DNA of 64,000 bases. Source: Paenarthrobacter ilicis. GTDB taxonomy: Bacteria > Actinomycetota > Actinomycetes > Actinomycetales > Micrococcaceae. Below the pieces are notes generated by a model. The model made no database searches, was not told the DNA's origin, and saw only the letters and a program-made list of their open reading frames with translations. A program made the position numbers and the translations under genes. The DNA is taken from contig NZ_JAFBCD010000001.1 in the NCBI RefSeq assembly GCF_016907545.1, positions 1,860,001 through 1,924,000 on the forward strand. The letters are read 5' to 3'. This document shows, piece by piece, positions 43,661 through 53,585 of this stretch. Every line of letters begins with the position of its first letter. Within the stretch, counting starts at the first letter, position 1.

Positions 43661-44410
43661 TTAGCTCTTGAGCGTGCCGTCCAGCAGTGCCCGCAGCTCA
43701 CGGAAGTGCCGTTCCGTGGCCTCGTGATGATAGGCCGAGGTGTCCGCCATGGTGTACCCGTGCGGTGCACCGCTATAGATCACATTGGTTGCGTTAAGAC
43801 CCGCCTCTGCCAGGGCCGCGCCCAGGACCTCGACGGCCTTGGGATCCATGCTGGGGTCATGGTCCGCGTGACCAAAGACGAAGCGGGCCCGCGCTTTGCC
43901 GAGTTCGCGGTGCGGGCTGTCGGGTGCGTCGCCGGCCAGGCCACCGCCGTGGAAGCCGCCACAGGCCGCAACCTTGTGGGGAAATGACGTCGCGGTGCGC
44001 ACAGCCAACCGGGCTCCCATGCAGTAACCCGTAGTTCCCATGGGTCCGGAGTCCACGCCGTCCAGCTCCGCCAGCGCGGAGACCCATGCCTGGATGTCCG
44101 GCAGGGCCTTGTCCGACGTCAGCCGGCCGACGCGCGGAAAGGCAGCTTTGCCGGCTGCTTCCCTGCCTTCCGGAGTGGACATATCAGCGGCCGGTGCAAG
44201 GCTGGAGATCGACCCTTCACGGTAGAAAACGTTGGGCACCAGGACCACATAGCCCCAGTCGGCGATTCTCTGGGCCATGTCCTCGATGCGGGGCCGGATG
44301 CCGAACGCATCCATGTAAAAAATGACTCCGGGCGATGTGCCCGCGCCGCTGGAGGGGCGGGCAACAAAGGCCTCCGCTGTGCCGTCCGCGGCAGGAATGG
44401 AGATGTACAT
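43661..44410 (-). CDS. dienelactone hydrolase family protein
   Basis: A 249-residue alpha/beta hydrolase with the dienelactone hydrolase nucleophile cysteine in TTGYCMGARLA. The acid aspartate lies around FGHADHDPSMD and the histidine in GAPHGYTM. N-terminal VIFYMDAFGIRPRIEDMAQRIADWGYVVLVP is characteristic. The true substrate is unknown; many such proteins hydrolyse lactones or esters outside the classic chlorocatechol route. It lies 9 bp after the DUF808 gene and is probably cotranscribed with it. Confidence 0.88.
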   Translation of the reverse strand: MYISIPAADGTAEAFVARPSSGAGTSPGVIFYMDAFGIRPRIEDMAQRIADWGYVVLVPNVFYREGSISSLAPAADMSTPEGREAAGKAAFPRVGRLTSDKALPDIQAWVSALAELDGVDSGPMGTTGYCMGARLAVRTATSFPHKVAACGGFHGGGLAGDAPDSPHRELGKARARFVFGHADHDPSMDPKAVEVLGAALAEAGLNATNVIYSGAPHGYTMADTSAYHHEATERHFRELRALLDGTLKS

Positions 44411-44419
44411 TTACCAGCC

Positions 44420-45442
44420 TTATGCTTCAGGGTCTTTGTCCGGCACGCCGGTTCGATGTCCGGCCATGGCGGCGCGTACGTCGCCTTCTTCGTGGTGGTC
44501 GTTCTTCTTGGCAAACGGCAGCAGCTTGAGCAGTGGGTGGATGATCACCATGACCAGCAACCCCCATGCAGCACCCAGAACTGCCGAGCACAGCGTGTTT
44601 ACCAGCCAGGCTAGGAAGCCGCCGGCTACCGGAATTGCCGCGAAAGGTGACTCCAAGGCGTGGACCAGGTCGTAGGGGCCATACCAGCCAAGGTCATGCG
44701 CGCCCTGCAGCATGATGTGTCCACCTACCCACAGCATGGCGATGGTTCCCACCAGGGTAATGACGGCCAAAACCTTGGGCATTCCCTTGACCAACAGGTG
44801 GCCGAAGCGCTTGGATCCGGCAGAATCCTTGGTGGTCAGGTGGAGGCCGATGTCGTCCATCTTGACGATCAGCCCAACCGCTCCGTACACCAGCACAGTG
44901 ATGGCGATCGCCACCACCACCAGGATGAAAGCCCGGACCCACAGGGATTCGGTGGCTACTTCGTTCATGGCAATGACCATGATCTCGCAGGAAAGGATGA
45001 AGTCGGTGGTGATGGCACCCTTGGTGACCTTGGCCTCGGCCTCGGGGCCTCTTTGGACTGCAGGAGCCGTTCCGGCGGAGGAATGGCCGCGTAGTTTGTG
45101 CCACACCTTTTCTGCGCCCTCATAGCAGAGGTATGTGCCGCCCAACATCAGGATGAACGGGATGATGCCGGGAATGAAGGCGCTCACCAACAGGAGGGCA
45201 GGCAGGATGATGATCAGTTTGTTGCGCAGGGAACCCCAGAAGATCTTTTTGATCATGGGCAGTTCGCGGGAAGGGTCCGCGCCGGAGACGTACTGCGGGG
45301 TGACGGCGGCATCGTCAATGACGACGCCGGCAGCCTTCGCTCCCGCTTTTGCGGCGCCGGCGGCGATGTCGTCCACCGAAGCGGCAGCTATGCGGGCCAG
45401 TGCCGCGACATCGTCCAAGAGGGCAACCAGGCCGCCACTCAT
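44420..45442 (-). CDS. DUF808 (YedI-like) membrane protein
   Basis: A 340-residue inner-membrane protein. It opens with the family hallmark MSGGLVALLDDVAALARIAAASVDDIAAGAAKAG, then SRELPMIKKIFWGSLRNKLIIILPALLLVS and further helices; function is unknown. I start at ATG 45442 because CAGGAG lies upstream at normal spacing; the 3-residue extension to 45451 is less likely. It is divergent from selO. Confidence 0.88.
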   Translation of the reverse strand: MSGGLVALLDDVAALARIAAASVDDIAAGAAKAGAKAAGVVIDDAAVTPQYVSGADPSRELPMIKKIFWGSLRNKLIIILPALLLVSAFIPGIIPFILMLGGTYLCYEGAEKVWHKLRGHSSAGTAPAVQRGPEAEAKVTKGAITTDFILSCEIMVIAMNEVATESLWVRAFILVVVAIAITVLVYGAVGLIVKMDDIGLHLTTKDSAGSKRFGHLLVKGMPKVLAVITLVGTIAMLWVGGHIMLQGAHDLGWYGPYDLVHALESPFAAIPVAGGFLAWLVNTLCSAVLGAAWGLLVMVIIHPLLKLLPFAKKNDHHEEGDVRAAMAGHRTGVPDKDPEA

Positions 45443-45599
45443 CGGGCACACTCCTGCTGCTGGAGGTTGTGGATGGGGGCGCTGGGTTTATGGCGGGAAT
45501 GCGTGATCGGCATGATCGGAGTATACGGGGGCTGGCCGTTTCATGACGTGGGGCCGGTTGGGCAGCCAAGGGTTTTTTCGCAGCCGGTAGTCTTTGAAG

Positions 45600-47063
45600 A
45601 TGAGTGACACCGCGCGGGAAACCATCACGTTCGAGGCCCGGTTTGCCACGGCATTTCCGGAACTGTCGGTCCCGTGGCAGGCTGCGGAAGCTCCTGAACC
45701 GCAGCTTCTGATGCTGAACCAGCCACTCGCCGTCGAGCTTGGTATTGATGTGGACTTCCTGGGCAGCCCGGAGGGCGTGCGGCTTTTGATTGGAGACCGC
45801 CTGCCGGAAGGTACGACGCCGGTGGCCCAGGCATATGCAGGGCACCAGTTTGGTTGGTACTCACCACGGCTGGGGGACGGAAGGGCGCTTCTGCTGGGTG
45901 AGGTCGCCGGCACCGATGGCGCGATCCGGGACATTCACCTCAAGGGCTCCGGCCGGACGCCCTTTGCCAGAAACGGTGATGGGCTTGCGGTTGTGGGACC
46001 AATGGTTCGCGAGTACATCATCAGCGAAGCCATGCATGCTTTGGCAATCCCCACCACCAGGTCCCTCGCGGTGGTGGGGACCGGGCGCCCTGTTCAGCGG
46101 GAGGTGATGCTCCCCGGCGCCGTTCTGACACGAGTGGCCGGCAGCCATCTTCGGGTGGGCAGTTTCCAATATGCCCGGGCCACCAATGACATGGACTTGC
46201 TCCGTCGCCTGGCCGATTTCGCAATTGACCGCCACCACCGGCCGGCGGCAGGAGACGGCAACCGCTACCTCGGACTCCTGAAGGGTGTCATCAGGGTCCA
46301 GGCCACGCTGGTGGCGCAGTGGATGCTGGTCGGTTTTGTGCACGGCGTCATGAACACGGACAACATGACCATCTCCGGCGAGACCATCGACTACGGTCCC
46401 TGCGCATTCATGGACGGCTTCGACCCGGCAGCGGTGTACAGCTCCATTGACGAAGCGGGGCGGTACGCCTACAGGAACCAGCCGCTGGTGGCGGAATGGA
46501 ACCTGGCACGCTTCGCTGAAGCCCTGGCCCCCTTGCTCCACGATGACGAGGAGCAGGCGGTGTCCTTGGCGGTGGACGCACTGGGCGAGTTCCGGGTCCA
46601 GTACAGCGCCGCATGGTTTGACGGCATGAAAGCCAAGATCGGTCTGCGCGCGGACAGTGATCCTGGGGAGGCCTCGGCCCTGGTGGACGGTTTGGTTGAC
46701 CTCATGCGGGAGTCGCGCGTCGATTACACCTCCTTCTTCCGCAGCCTGGCCAAAGCTGCGCGGGGCCACCTTGAGCCGGCCCGCGGAGCAGTTGTGGACC
46801 TGGCCGCATTTGACGAATGGCTCGTGCGATGGCGTGCCCTCGGTCCCGATGCCGACGCCATGGATTCGATCAACCCGGCCTACATCCCTAGAAACCATCT
46901 GGTGGAAGAGGCGTTGGAAGCGGCGACGGAGGGCGATATGGCGCCCACGGAACTCTTGCTGGACGTTTTGGCGAGCCCTTTCGAGGAACGGCCGGGATGG
47001 GAAAAGTACGCCACCCCCGCCCCGGAGGCCTTGGGCCCTTACCGGACCTTCTGCGGAACCTAG
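45600..47063 (+). CDS. selO: protein adenylyltransferase SelO (YdiU/UPF0061)
   Basis: A 487-residue pseudokinase-fold enzyme that transfers AMP to protein Ser, Thr or Tyr. Characteristic stretches are [43 protein letters not shown], and [28 protein letters not shown], the latter being the metal- and catalytic-loop equivalent. C-terminal [15 protein letters not shown] is also conserved. ATG 45600 is taken; a TTG 6 bp earlier is in frame. In other bacteria SelO works in redox stress. The actinobacterial protein has no selenocysteine codon here. Confidence 0.92.
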   Translation: MSDTARETITFEARFATAFPELSVPWQAAEAPEPQLLMLNQPLAVELGIDVDFLGSPEGVRLLIGDRLPEGTTPVAQAYAGHQFGWYSPRLGDGRALLLGEVAGTDGAIRDIHLKGSGRTPFARNGDGLAVVGPMVREYIISEAMHALAIPTTRSLAVVGTGRPVQREVMLPGAVLTRVAGSHLRVGSFQYARATNDMDLLRRLADFAIDRHHRPAAGDGNRYLGLLKGVIRVQATLVAQWMLVGFVHGVMNTDNMTISGETIDYGPCAFMDGFDPAAVYSSIDEAGRYAYRNQPLVAEWNLARFAEALAPLLHDDEEQAVSLAVDALGEFRVQYSAAWFDGMKAKIGLRADSDPGEASALVDGLVDLMRESRVDYTSFFRSLAKAARGHLEPARGAVVDLAAFDEWLVRWRALGPDADAMDSINPAYIPRNHLVEEALEAATEGDMAPTELLLDVLASPFEERPGWEKYATPAPEALGPYRTFCGT

Positions 47064-47206
47064 TGCAAGCGGGGCGTAGACCCCAATTCTTACCAAGGCG
47101 CCCTTGTGGCAACTTGTAAAAATGCCGGCAAATCACGCATAGTAAAGAAGAAAATTCACGCTGAAGAAGCCCGGCGATCCATCCTTCATCCGGAGGGTCG
47201 CTCACC

Positions 47207-47947
47207 GTGCCCACTGACGAGCAAGCCGACGACTTTCAGCGGCTTCACCACCTGATCACCAGCACTGACGATGTCAAGGGCTTCCTGGACGGCATGACCC
47301 GTTACGCTGCCACCACCATGAGCCGGGCCACCGGCGCCACGGTGGAGTGTGCAGTTACCCTCTGGCGGCGCAAGCGCGCCTTGACCGTTGCGGGCAGCAG
47401 CGATGAAGCCATCCTTCTTGACGGTGTTGAACAAAGCATAGGAGAAGGTCCAGCGCAGGCAGCCCTGTCCACTGAGGCGCCGATATTGCTTGCTGACGCC
47501 GGCGCCGACGACAGATGGCCCAAGTACGCCAAGGACCTCGTGGTGGCAGGGGTTCACAGCGCCTTGGGAGTTCCCTTGGTTTTGGGAAATGACGCCGCTG
47601 CGGCCCTCAATTTCTTTTCTCCCGCCAGGAACGCCTTTTCGAAGGTGGCTGTCCAAGAGGCCATGGTCTTTGCAGATATCGCCGCGCAGGCGCTCAGGCT
47701 CGCCCTGCGGATCGCGACGGCGGATTTGCTCGCCGAAGACCTCAAGGCAGCCATGGTCCGGAGGACCGTCATTGATTTGGCCTGCGGAGTCATCATGGCC
47801 CAAAGCAATTGTTCGCAGGAGGAGGCGTTCGATTTCCTGCTGAAAGCTTCCCAAAACCGCAACCAGAAATTGCATGGTGTTGCCGAGGACATCATTTCAG
47901 CCAAGACCGTGGGCGACACGAGTCCGCGGACGGTGTTCGACAACTAG
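47207..47947 (+). CDS. GAF and ANTAR domain transcription antiterminator-type regulator
   Basis: A 246-residue protein: GAF domain (about 20-165) with GEGPAQAALSTEAPILL and LGVPLVL, then a C-terminal ANTAR RNA-binding domain (about 180-235) with RTVIDLACGVIMAQSNCSQEEAFDFLLKASQNRNQKLHGVAEDI. ANTAR proteins bind paired RNA hairpins and allow read-through at terminators. The input to GAF is unknown. It starts with GTG 47207 after GGAGGG. It converges with the MarR gene, 9 bp apart. Confidence 0.9.
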   Translation: MPTDEQADDFQRLHHLITSTDDVKGFLDGMTRYAATTMSRATGATVECAVTLWRRKRALTVAGSSDEAILLDGVEQSIGEGPAQAALSTEAPILLADAGADDRWPKYAKDLVVAGVHSALGVPLVLGNDAAAALNFFSPARNAFSKVAVQEAMVFADIAAQALRLALRIATADLLAEDLKAAMVRRTVIDLACGVIMAQSNCSQEEAFDFLLKASQNRNQKLHGVAEDIISAKTVGDTSPRTVFDN

Positions 47948-47956
47948 GACAAAATC

Positions 47957-48385
47957 CTATTCGGGAGCTCCTGAGGCCTTCCTGATGATGGCCGCAAGGT
48001 CCCCGCGGAGCCCGTCCATGTCCACGGCCAGTCCCTCGAGGACCTGCCCCTCCAGATCCCGGCATTCCTGCAAAAGTTCCTTGCCCGCCGTCGTAATGTC
48101 TATCGCCTGGCTGCTCCGCTCCGGTTCCGACATCCTTCGGGTCACGCAACCCCTGAGCTCCAGCCTGAGCAGGGATGCGTTAATGAGCCGGGGTTGGAGC
48201 CTCAGTGCGGTGGCCAGATCATCCTGGCTCGCTGGGCCGCCGGCGTCCAACGCGTCCAAAACCGTCACAGCCTGCATTCCCAGCCCCAAAGCCCTGAGTC
48301 GTTCTGTCCAGTGCTGCTCCACCAGCCGGGCAGCGGCGGAGAGCAGGCGCGTATTGGGCCACCGTCCCACGTCAGGAGTGGTCAT
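47957..48385 (-). CDS. MarR-family transcriptional regulator
   Basis: A 142-residue winged-helix regulator. Residues 45-100 contain AVTVLDALDAGGPASQDDLATALRLQPRLINASLLRLELRGCVTRRMSEPERSSQAIDITTAG, the MarR wing region. I start at ATG 48385 with CAGGAG upstream; the frame is open to 48457. The target is unknown; it faces away from the GH26 gene across about 300 bp. Confidence 0.8.
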   Translation of the reverse strand: MTTPDVGRWPNTRLLSAAARLVEQHWTERLRALGLGMQAVTVLDALDAGGPASQDDLATALRLQPRLINASLLRLELRGCVTRRMSEPERSSQAIDITTAGKELLQECRDLEGQVLEGLAVDMDGLRGDLAAIIRKASGAPE

Positions 48386-48682
48386 GGGAGCACCCGGGCT
48401 GGTTCGCAGGTGTGGCGTGGGTCTGTGAGTCTGGCGTCTGGTCGAAAGAATCTGCAAGCTCCTTCACGTCATCCATCCGGCTTCGGGCCTCCGATGCTTC
48501 CGGTAGCGGGTAACCGCCTCCTGCGGCGAGGCCATGAACCTATCTAATAAGCATACTGATGGATTCCAGAGTAGTCATCCCGTTCACCGATTGCCAAGTC
48601 ATCACGTCGGGCAGGCGAGCCGTGAACTGTTTGACCGGCACCAACCTATGATGGGACGGAGCCGCTGCTCAGGAAGGGTCTG
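48386..48682. other. 297-bp divergent intergenic region
   Basis: This holds the promoters of the MarR and GH26 genes. An AT-rich stretch at 48541-48560 contains TAATAAGCAT (complement ATGCTTATTA), which recurs nearly unchanged (ATGCTTACTA, 54813-54822) ahead of the DUF2945 gene. No gene is apparent. Confidence 0.5.
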
Positions 48683-49951
48683 GTGTCCGTTGTGGGGGAG
48701 CAACACGAAAGCGATCGCGGGGCGAAAAATGCGAACCGTACGGAGTTATGGCGTGCTTTCGCCCTCCCCGTGGTTGTCGGCCTGGCGGTGCTGGGTGTTG
48801 CGGGAGTGAACTTCGCAGGCGGCCTGGCGCAGAAGCACAATGACAGCGAAGCAGCGGCCGCTTGTCAGGTCCTGCCCAGGGAGCGACTTGTTCCGGACAC
48901 GGGCGCCCTGTTCGGCGTGAACCTGGATTGGCATTCCAAGTCCTTGGAAACATTTGCCGCCGATCTTGGCCATAAGCCCGCCGTGAGTGTTTCCTTCACC
49001 GGATTCCCCCTGACGTCCAAAGATGAAGAAGATCTTGGGCGGGCAGTGGAGCAGATCCGCGCAGATGGTCAGATGATGCTTTTGACTCTTGAGCCCACTG
49101 GAGGCCTGGAGGGTGTCACTGACGAGACCGCTGCTGCACTGGCAAGGGACCTGGCAGGCTACAACAGCCAGGGCGTGCCTGTGATTGTGCGGTTTGCCCA
49201 TGAGATGAACGGCTCCTGGTACGCCTGGTCCCAGCAGCCGCAGAAATACGTCTCTGCATTTCAAACCATGGCCAAAGCCATCCATGCTATTGCTCCCGGT
49301 TCAGCCACCATGTGGGCCCCCAACTACGGTGGCGGATACCCTTTTGCCGGCGGACAGTATGAAGCCAAGCCCGGCACGATCGGTTTCTCCGCGTTGGACA
49401 CCAACGGCGATGGCGTCCTGACCATGGCCGATGATCCCTATGCACCGTACTACCCGGGGGACGACGCCGTGGATTGGGTAGGCATGTCGCTCTACCACTG
49501 GGGCAACAGCTATCCGTGGGGCGAGAATGAGCGTCCGGAGCCCAACAAGTTCGCAGATCAGTTGACCGGTCACTACGCGGGCGCGAACGGGGACGATACC
49601 CTTCTGCCCGATTTCTATGGCGTTTATGGCGAACTTCATGGAAAGCCTGTGGCCGTGCCCGAGACTGCAGCGCTTTTTGCTCCGGGAGCTGTGAAGCCCA
49701 CTCCGGGTGCTGAACAACCCGCCGAGCTGGAGATCAAGGAAGCCTGGTGGGAGCAGCTTTTTGACCCGTCCATCCCGCAGCGGTTTCCCCAGCTGAAAAT
49801 GATCAACTGGTTTGAGTGGGACAAGAACGAAAGTGAAGTCAAGGGACGGGTGGATTGGACGGTGACCAATACACCGGCAGTTCGGGATGCCTTCACCGCA
49901 GCCCTTCCTGGCTGGTTCCGCTACGGACCGGAATCAGCCTGCACTCCCTAG
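48683..49951 (+). CDS. membrane-anchored GH26-like glycoside hydrolase
   Basis: A 422-residue protein. After a charged N-tail one membrane helix (about 26-46, LPVVVGLAVLGVAGVNFAGG) anchors it outside the cell. The catalytic region has the family 26 acid/base glutamate in VIVRFAHEMNGSWYAW and a probable nucleophile glutamate in KPVAVPETAALF, with GMSLYHWG between. GH26 enzymes act on beta-mannan or related glucans; this subgroup often sits in exopolysaccharide loci, but no such genes are adjacent. GTG 48683 follows AGGAAGGG. Its stop overlaps the convergent oleD stop by 4 bp. Confidence 0.8.
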   Translation: MSVVGEQHESDRGAKNANRTELWRAFALPVVVGLAVLGVAGVNFAGGLAQKHNDSEAAAACQVLPRERLVPDTGALFGVNLDWHSKSLETFAADLGHKPAVSVSFTGFPLTSKDEEDLGRAVEQIRADGQMMLLTLEPTGGLEGVTDETAAALARDLAGYNSQGVPVIVRFAHEMNGSWYAWSQQPQKYVSAFQTMAKAIHAIAPGSATMWAPNYGGGYPFAGGQYEAKPGTIGFSALDTNGDGVLTMADDPYAPYYPGDDAVDWVGMSLYHWGNSYPWGENERPEPNKFADQLTGHYAGANGDDTLLPDFYGVYGELHGKPVAVPETAALFAPGAVKPTPGAEQPAELEIKEAWWEQLFDPSIPQRFPQLKMINWFEWDKNESEVKGRVDWTVTNTPAVRDAFTAALPGWFRYGPESACTP

Positions 49952-50922
49952 CTCCTTGGCTGGTAGTGCTCGGCCAACTTCACCAGGCCCTCATCCAGCG
50001 ATACTTCGGGCTTCCACGCCAGAAGCTCCTGTGTTTCGCGCTGGTCGAACCAATGTGCGGTGGAGAGTTGTTCGGCAAGGAATCTGGTCATCGGCGGTTC
50101 GTCGTTCCGGCCCGCCGTGATCCACAGCCGTTCCACCACGGATCCCACTGCCCTGGCGAGCTTGCCCGGAACGGACCAAGCCGGAGCCGGAACTCCTCCG
50201 GCTTCGCAGATCCCGGCCAGCAATTCGCCGATAGGCCTGGGTTCACCGTTGGTCACTACCACCGCCTTGCCGTGGATATGCTCCATCCGGACCAGGGCTG
50301 CGGCAATCGCCGAGGCCGCGTTGTCTATATAGGTGGTGTCGATCAGTGCGGCACCGGCATCCAGCAGCGGAAGGCGCCCCTGGGAGGCGCGGGCCATGAC
50401 CCTTTCCACCAACTGTGTATCGCCCGGTCCCCACACGATGTGGGGACGCACGGCGGCCACTCGCAATTCAGGTGAATCCGCGGCCAAGGCCAAAACCTCG
50501 GCTTCTGCCTTGGTCCGGGAGTAATGACCATGCGCCTTCGATGGGTCTGCAGGTTCTGCCCCAAGCCCGATGATTGCCCGCCCGGAATTGGCCACCGAAG
50601 GAGAGGAAACAAACACCACGTCCCGCACGCCGGCTGAGCGTGCATGTGCCAGCAAACGACGGGTTCCCTGAACGTTTACTTTGTGGAACTCCGCCGCTTT
50701 TCCGGTGAAGGAAACCTTGGCAGCCAAGTGGATGATCGCTTCAACTCCGGCCACGGCATTCCGGACAGGCTGGTCCTCGCTGATGGAGCCACGAATATCG
50801 GTTGCTCCGTCCACTCCGGAGGAACGCCGTTGGAAGGTGGCCACCTCATGGCCGTGCTCCACAAACAGCCGGGCAACTTCCCGGCCCAGCATTCCGCTGG
50901 CGCCGGTAACAAGGACCTTCAC
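49948..50922 (-). CDS. oleD: OleD, NADPH-dependent 2-alkyl-3-ketoacid reductase
   Basis: A 324-residue extended short-chain dehydrogenase. The Rossmann motif VLVTGASGMLGREVA is at the N-terminus and the catalytic Tyr-Lys pair is in HYSRTKAEAE. In long-chain olefin synthesis OleD reduces the OleA product to a 2-alkyl-3-hydroxy acid. GTG 50922 overlaps the oleBC stop (GTGA); the frame extends to 50964 inside that gene. It is the last gene of the ole operon. Confidence 0.88.
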   Translation of the reverse strand: MKVLVTGASGMLGREVARLFVEHGHEVATFQRRSSGVDGATDIRGSISEDQPVRNAVAGVEAIIHLAAKVSFTGKAAEFHKVNVQGTRRLLAHARSAGVRDVVFVSSPSVANSGRAIIGLGAEPADPSKAHGHYSRTKAEAEVLALAADSPELRVAAVRPHIVWGPGDTQLVERVMARASQGRLPLLDAGAALIDTTYIDNAASAIAAALVRMEHIHGKAVVVTNGEPRPIGELLAGICEAGGVPAPAWSVPGKLARAVGSVVERLWITAGRNDEPPMTRFLAEQLSTAHWFDQRETQELLAWKPEVSLDEGLVKLAEHYQPRS

Positions 50923-53585
50923 GGCTTGCCCACGCGCCCGCCGGCCAATACCTTGGCTGCCCAACTTGACAGGCGGGTCCTGTCAATCTTCGCGTTGTGC
51001 CGGATGTCCGTCGGCTGGGCAGGCACCACCAGGACCGCAGCAACAGCTGCTCCCGCTCCTGCTGCGGCTTCCCGCACCTTATGGGCCAGGCCCGCAGGTG
51101 CGGGGCCCGCGGTGCGGGTTGCGGGGACGGTTTCGACGATCGCCACCGCGGCTTGCGTGCCGGCTGGTCCGACACCGGCCACCGCTGCCAGACCTACGCC
51201 TTCGACCCGTTCAATGGCCTGTTCCACCCCAACTGGTGTCAGTGCGCCATCCGGAGTGGTCACCACGTGCTGCATGCGGCCCTCAACCCAGAGTCTGCCC
51301 AGATCATCCAGATGCCCCACATCGCCGGTACGGTGCCAGCCTGTGGGGCCGCTCCCGGCTTGCTGGGTCAACCAGAGCCTGTCATAGGAGTCTTTGACGT
51401 GAGGCGCATTGACAAGGATTTCCCCAGAGACGCCTGCCGCGGTGACCAGGGCATTATCCGCCGCCGTGCCATCGTGGGCCAAGGGGGCGATGGCGATCTG
51501 CGCACCGTGCACCGCCATGCCAACGCACACGCCGTGACCAGCTCCACGGACGGCTCCGGCGGCAGCGTCTGCTTCTGCTTTGTGGATGTCTGCCAGGTTG
51601 ATGTCGGTCACCGGCAAGGCTTCAGTCATGCCGTACGGGGTGTGAAGCCGGGCCAGGGGAAGCAGGTCCTGAACTTCCTCCAGCAGGGACGAGGAGATGG
51701 GCGCGCCCGCGGACAGAAGCATCTCCACTGTGCCCAAGGCGTTTGTGGAATCAGGACCAAGGGTGTCCCTGGTGGCCAGCACATTGCGGAGCGCAGCCGG
51801 CGAGGCAAACACCACGGTGGCTTCAATGGCGGCGGCGGCCTCGGCCAAGGCAGAGGCAGTCAACGTCCGCGGCGCGGTCACATCCATTGCGGGTGTCACC
51901 GAGACCGCTCCCAGTGCTGGCCCCAGAAGTGCGAAAGGTGCGAATCCGGCAACCAACCGCGCGCCCGGCCTGATGCCGAAGGTCTCGGCCAGCGTATCCC
52001 GCGTCGACGCCAACTGCCCGTGGGTGTAGAGAACACCCTTGGCCGGACCTGTGGATCCGGACGTAAACAGCACAGCAGCGGGCGCGGAAGGGTCCGTGTC
52101 ATGTCCGGCAGTGGCACCCCGGCCGGCGCCGCGGCGGGACAATTCGGCCAGGGACGCCACTGCACCGAGCATTCGACGGCGGCTGGCCGGGAGATCCTTG
52201 ACGCTGATCTTCCGGCCTGGCCAGCCAAGAAGGGAAGCTGCCATGAGTGCCTTATCGATTCCAATGATGAAATCCGGAGCAGCCCCTTTGACGGCGCGAC
52301 TCAAACCTTTGGTTCCCAATCCGGCGTCGGCCACCACCACGACTGCTCCCACACGCAGGCAGGCGTACAGCGCAACGGTGAGATCCACGCCAGGCGGAAC
52401 CATGAGGCTCACCCGGTTGCCGCGGACCACGCCCACATCCTGCAGACCTGCGGCGAGGTTGGCGATCTCGCTCTGCAGCTCTCTCCACGTCCGTGAACGG
52501 CCCAGGGTTCCGTCGTCCGCCATTTCTGCAACAGCAGTCTCAGGGCCCATGGGACCGGCAGCCTGCTGGTCGAGCAGATGCCAGAGGGGACGGAAGGGCA
52601 CAGCATGATTGAGACGCTCGCCAGTTGCCGCCGCGGCCTTGGGGGACTCTCCGGAAAACGCGTTGATTCGCAGCCATTGGAAGATGGGTCCCGCGATGTC
52701 CCTGTCTTCGGCAACGAGGTGGCCTGCACCTTCAAAGCGGTGGACATCGGCGTGGGGGAGACGGCCTACCAGGTCTTTGAGATACCGGTCGGAGAAGATG
52801 GGATCCCGGGGGCCCCAGAGCATCAGCGCCGGCAGTTTCAGGCTGCGGATTCCTTCTGCCACTGCGTCCAAAGCAGGGAAGCTCGGATGGGTGGGGTCGG
52901 CGGGAATGTCAGCCACAAAGTTCCCTACTCCGCCGCGTTGCGAAGTGCGCAGATACGGTGCCATGTACGCTTCGCGGATCGTCGAAGGCAACGGCGGGTG
53001 AGCCAACGCGTGGGTTACCCGCAGGAAGGAATCTGTTGTGGTGGTACCCCATCGGTGGACGGCGGGGTGGAGTGCCAGCCGCAGGGCTGCGGGGATGCGG
53101 GAGTCCGCAGGTTGGTGGACGGCCGTGTTGGTGAGGATTGTGCCGGCAAGCTGGTCCTGGTGGGCCAAAGCCCACCCGAGGCTGATCACGCCTCCCCAAT
53201 CGTGGCCCACGGTGATCACGGGCCCGTCAATATTAAGCGCACTGGTGAGGTCGCCAAGATCGTTGATCCGATCGGCCAAACGGCGGAAAGTACCTGTACG
53301 CTCGGAGAAACCCATGTCCAGCTGGTCCACGGCCACTACCCGCCACGGCTGGGACTCCTGCACTCCGGCGGCCAGCAGGCTGCGCCAAAGATAGGACCAC
53401 GTAGGGTTTCCGTGGACGCACAGCAACGTTCCAACGGGTGTGAGGCCACGCTCGGCCAGTTCGGGACCATTGTCCAGGAAGTGCCAGCGGTGTACCGTTC
53501 CGGGAGCGTCAACGCCGGACGTGGAGGGGACATTGAGGGTCCGCGGCCAGCGCGGATCCACTCCGGGCCAGGGGCCGTTCACCAT
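50919..53585 (-). CDS. oleBC: OleBC fusion: beta-lactone decarboxylase plus beta-lactone synthetase
   Basis: An 888-residue two-domain protein. Residues 1-320 are an alpha/beta hydrolase (OleB) with LLCVHGNPTWSYLWRSLL, the nucleophile aspartate in TVGHDWGG, and LMLWGPRDPIFSD. Residues 335-888 are an AMP-binding enzyme (OleC) with LFTSGSTGPAKGVLYTHGQ, LHTPYGMTE, and GWHRTGDVGHLDDLGRLWVEGR. OleC turns the hydroxy acid into a beta-lactone, which OleB decarboxylates to a cis-olefin. The fusion is typical of actinobacteria. ATG 53585 overlaps the oleA stop by 7 bp. Confidence 0.92.
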   Translation of the reverse strand: MVNGPWPGVDPRWPRTLNVPSTSGVDAPGTVHRWHFLDNGPELAERGLTPVGTLLCVHGNPTWSYLWRSLLAAGVQESQPWRVVAVDQLDMGFSERTGTFRRLADRINDLGDLTSALNIDGPVITVGHDWGGVISLGWALAHQDQLAGTILTNTAVHQPADSRIPAALRLALHPAVHRWGTTTTDSFLRVTHALAHPPLPSTIREAYMAPYLRTSQRGGVGNFVADIPADPTHPSFPALDAVAEGIRSLKLPALMLWGPRDPIFSDRYLKDLVGRLPHADVHRFEGAGHLVAEDRDIAGPIFQWLRINAFSGESPKAAAATGERLNHAVPFRPLWHLLDQQAAGPMGPETAVAEMADDGTLGRSRTWRELQSEIANLAAGLQDVGVVRGNRVSLMVPPGVDLTVALYACLRVGAVVVVADAGLGTKGLSRAVKGAAPDFIIGIDKALMAASLLGWPGRKISVKDLPASRRRMLGAVASLAELSRRGAGRGATAGHDTDPSAPAAVLFTSGSTGPAKGVLYTHGQLASTRDTLAETFGIRPGARLVAGFAPFALLGPALGAVSVTPAMDVTAPRTLTASALAEAAAAIEATVVFASPAALRNVLATRDTLGPDSTNALGTVEMLLSAGAPISSSLLEEVQDLLPLARLHTPYGMTEALPVTDINLADIHKAEADAAAGAVRGAGHGVCVGMAVHGAQIAIAPLAHDGTAADNALVTAAGVSGEILVNAPHVKDSYDRLWLTQQAGSGPTGWHRTGDVGHLDDLGRLWVEGRMQHVVTTPDGALTPVGVEQAIERVEGVGLAAVAGVGPAGTQAAVAIVETVPATRTAGPAPAGLAHKVREAAAGAGAAVAAVLVVPAQPTDIRHNAKIDRTRLSSWAAKVLAGGRVGKP

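Noticed and set aside
45861..47096. 411-residue frame antisense to selO
   Set aside because: No motif; selO is unmistakable on the other strand.
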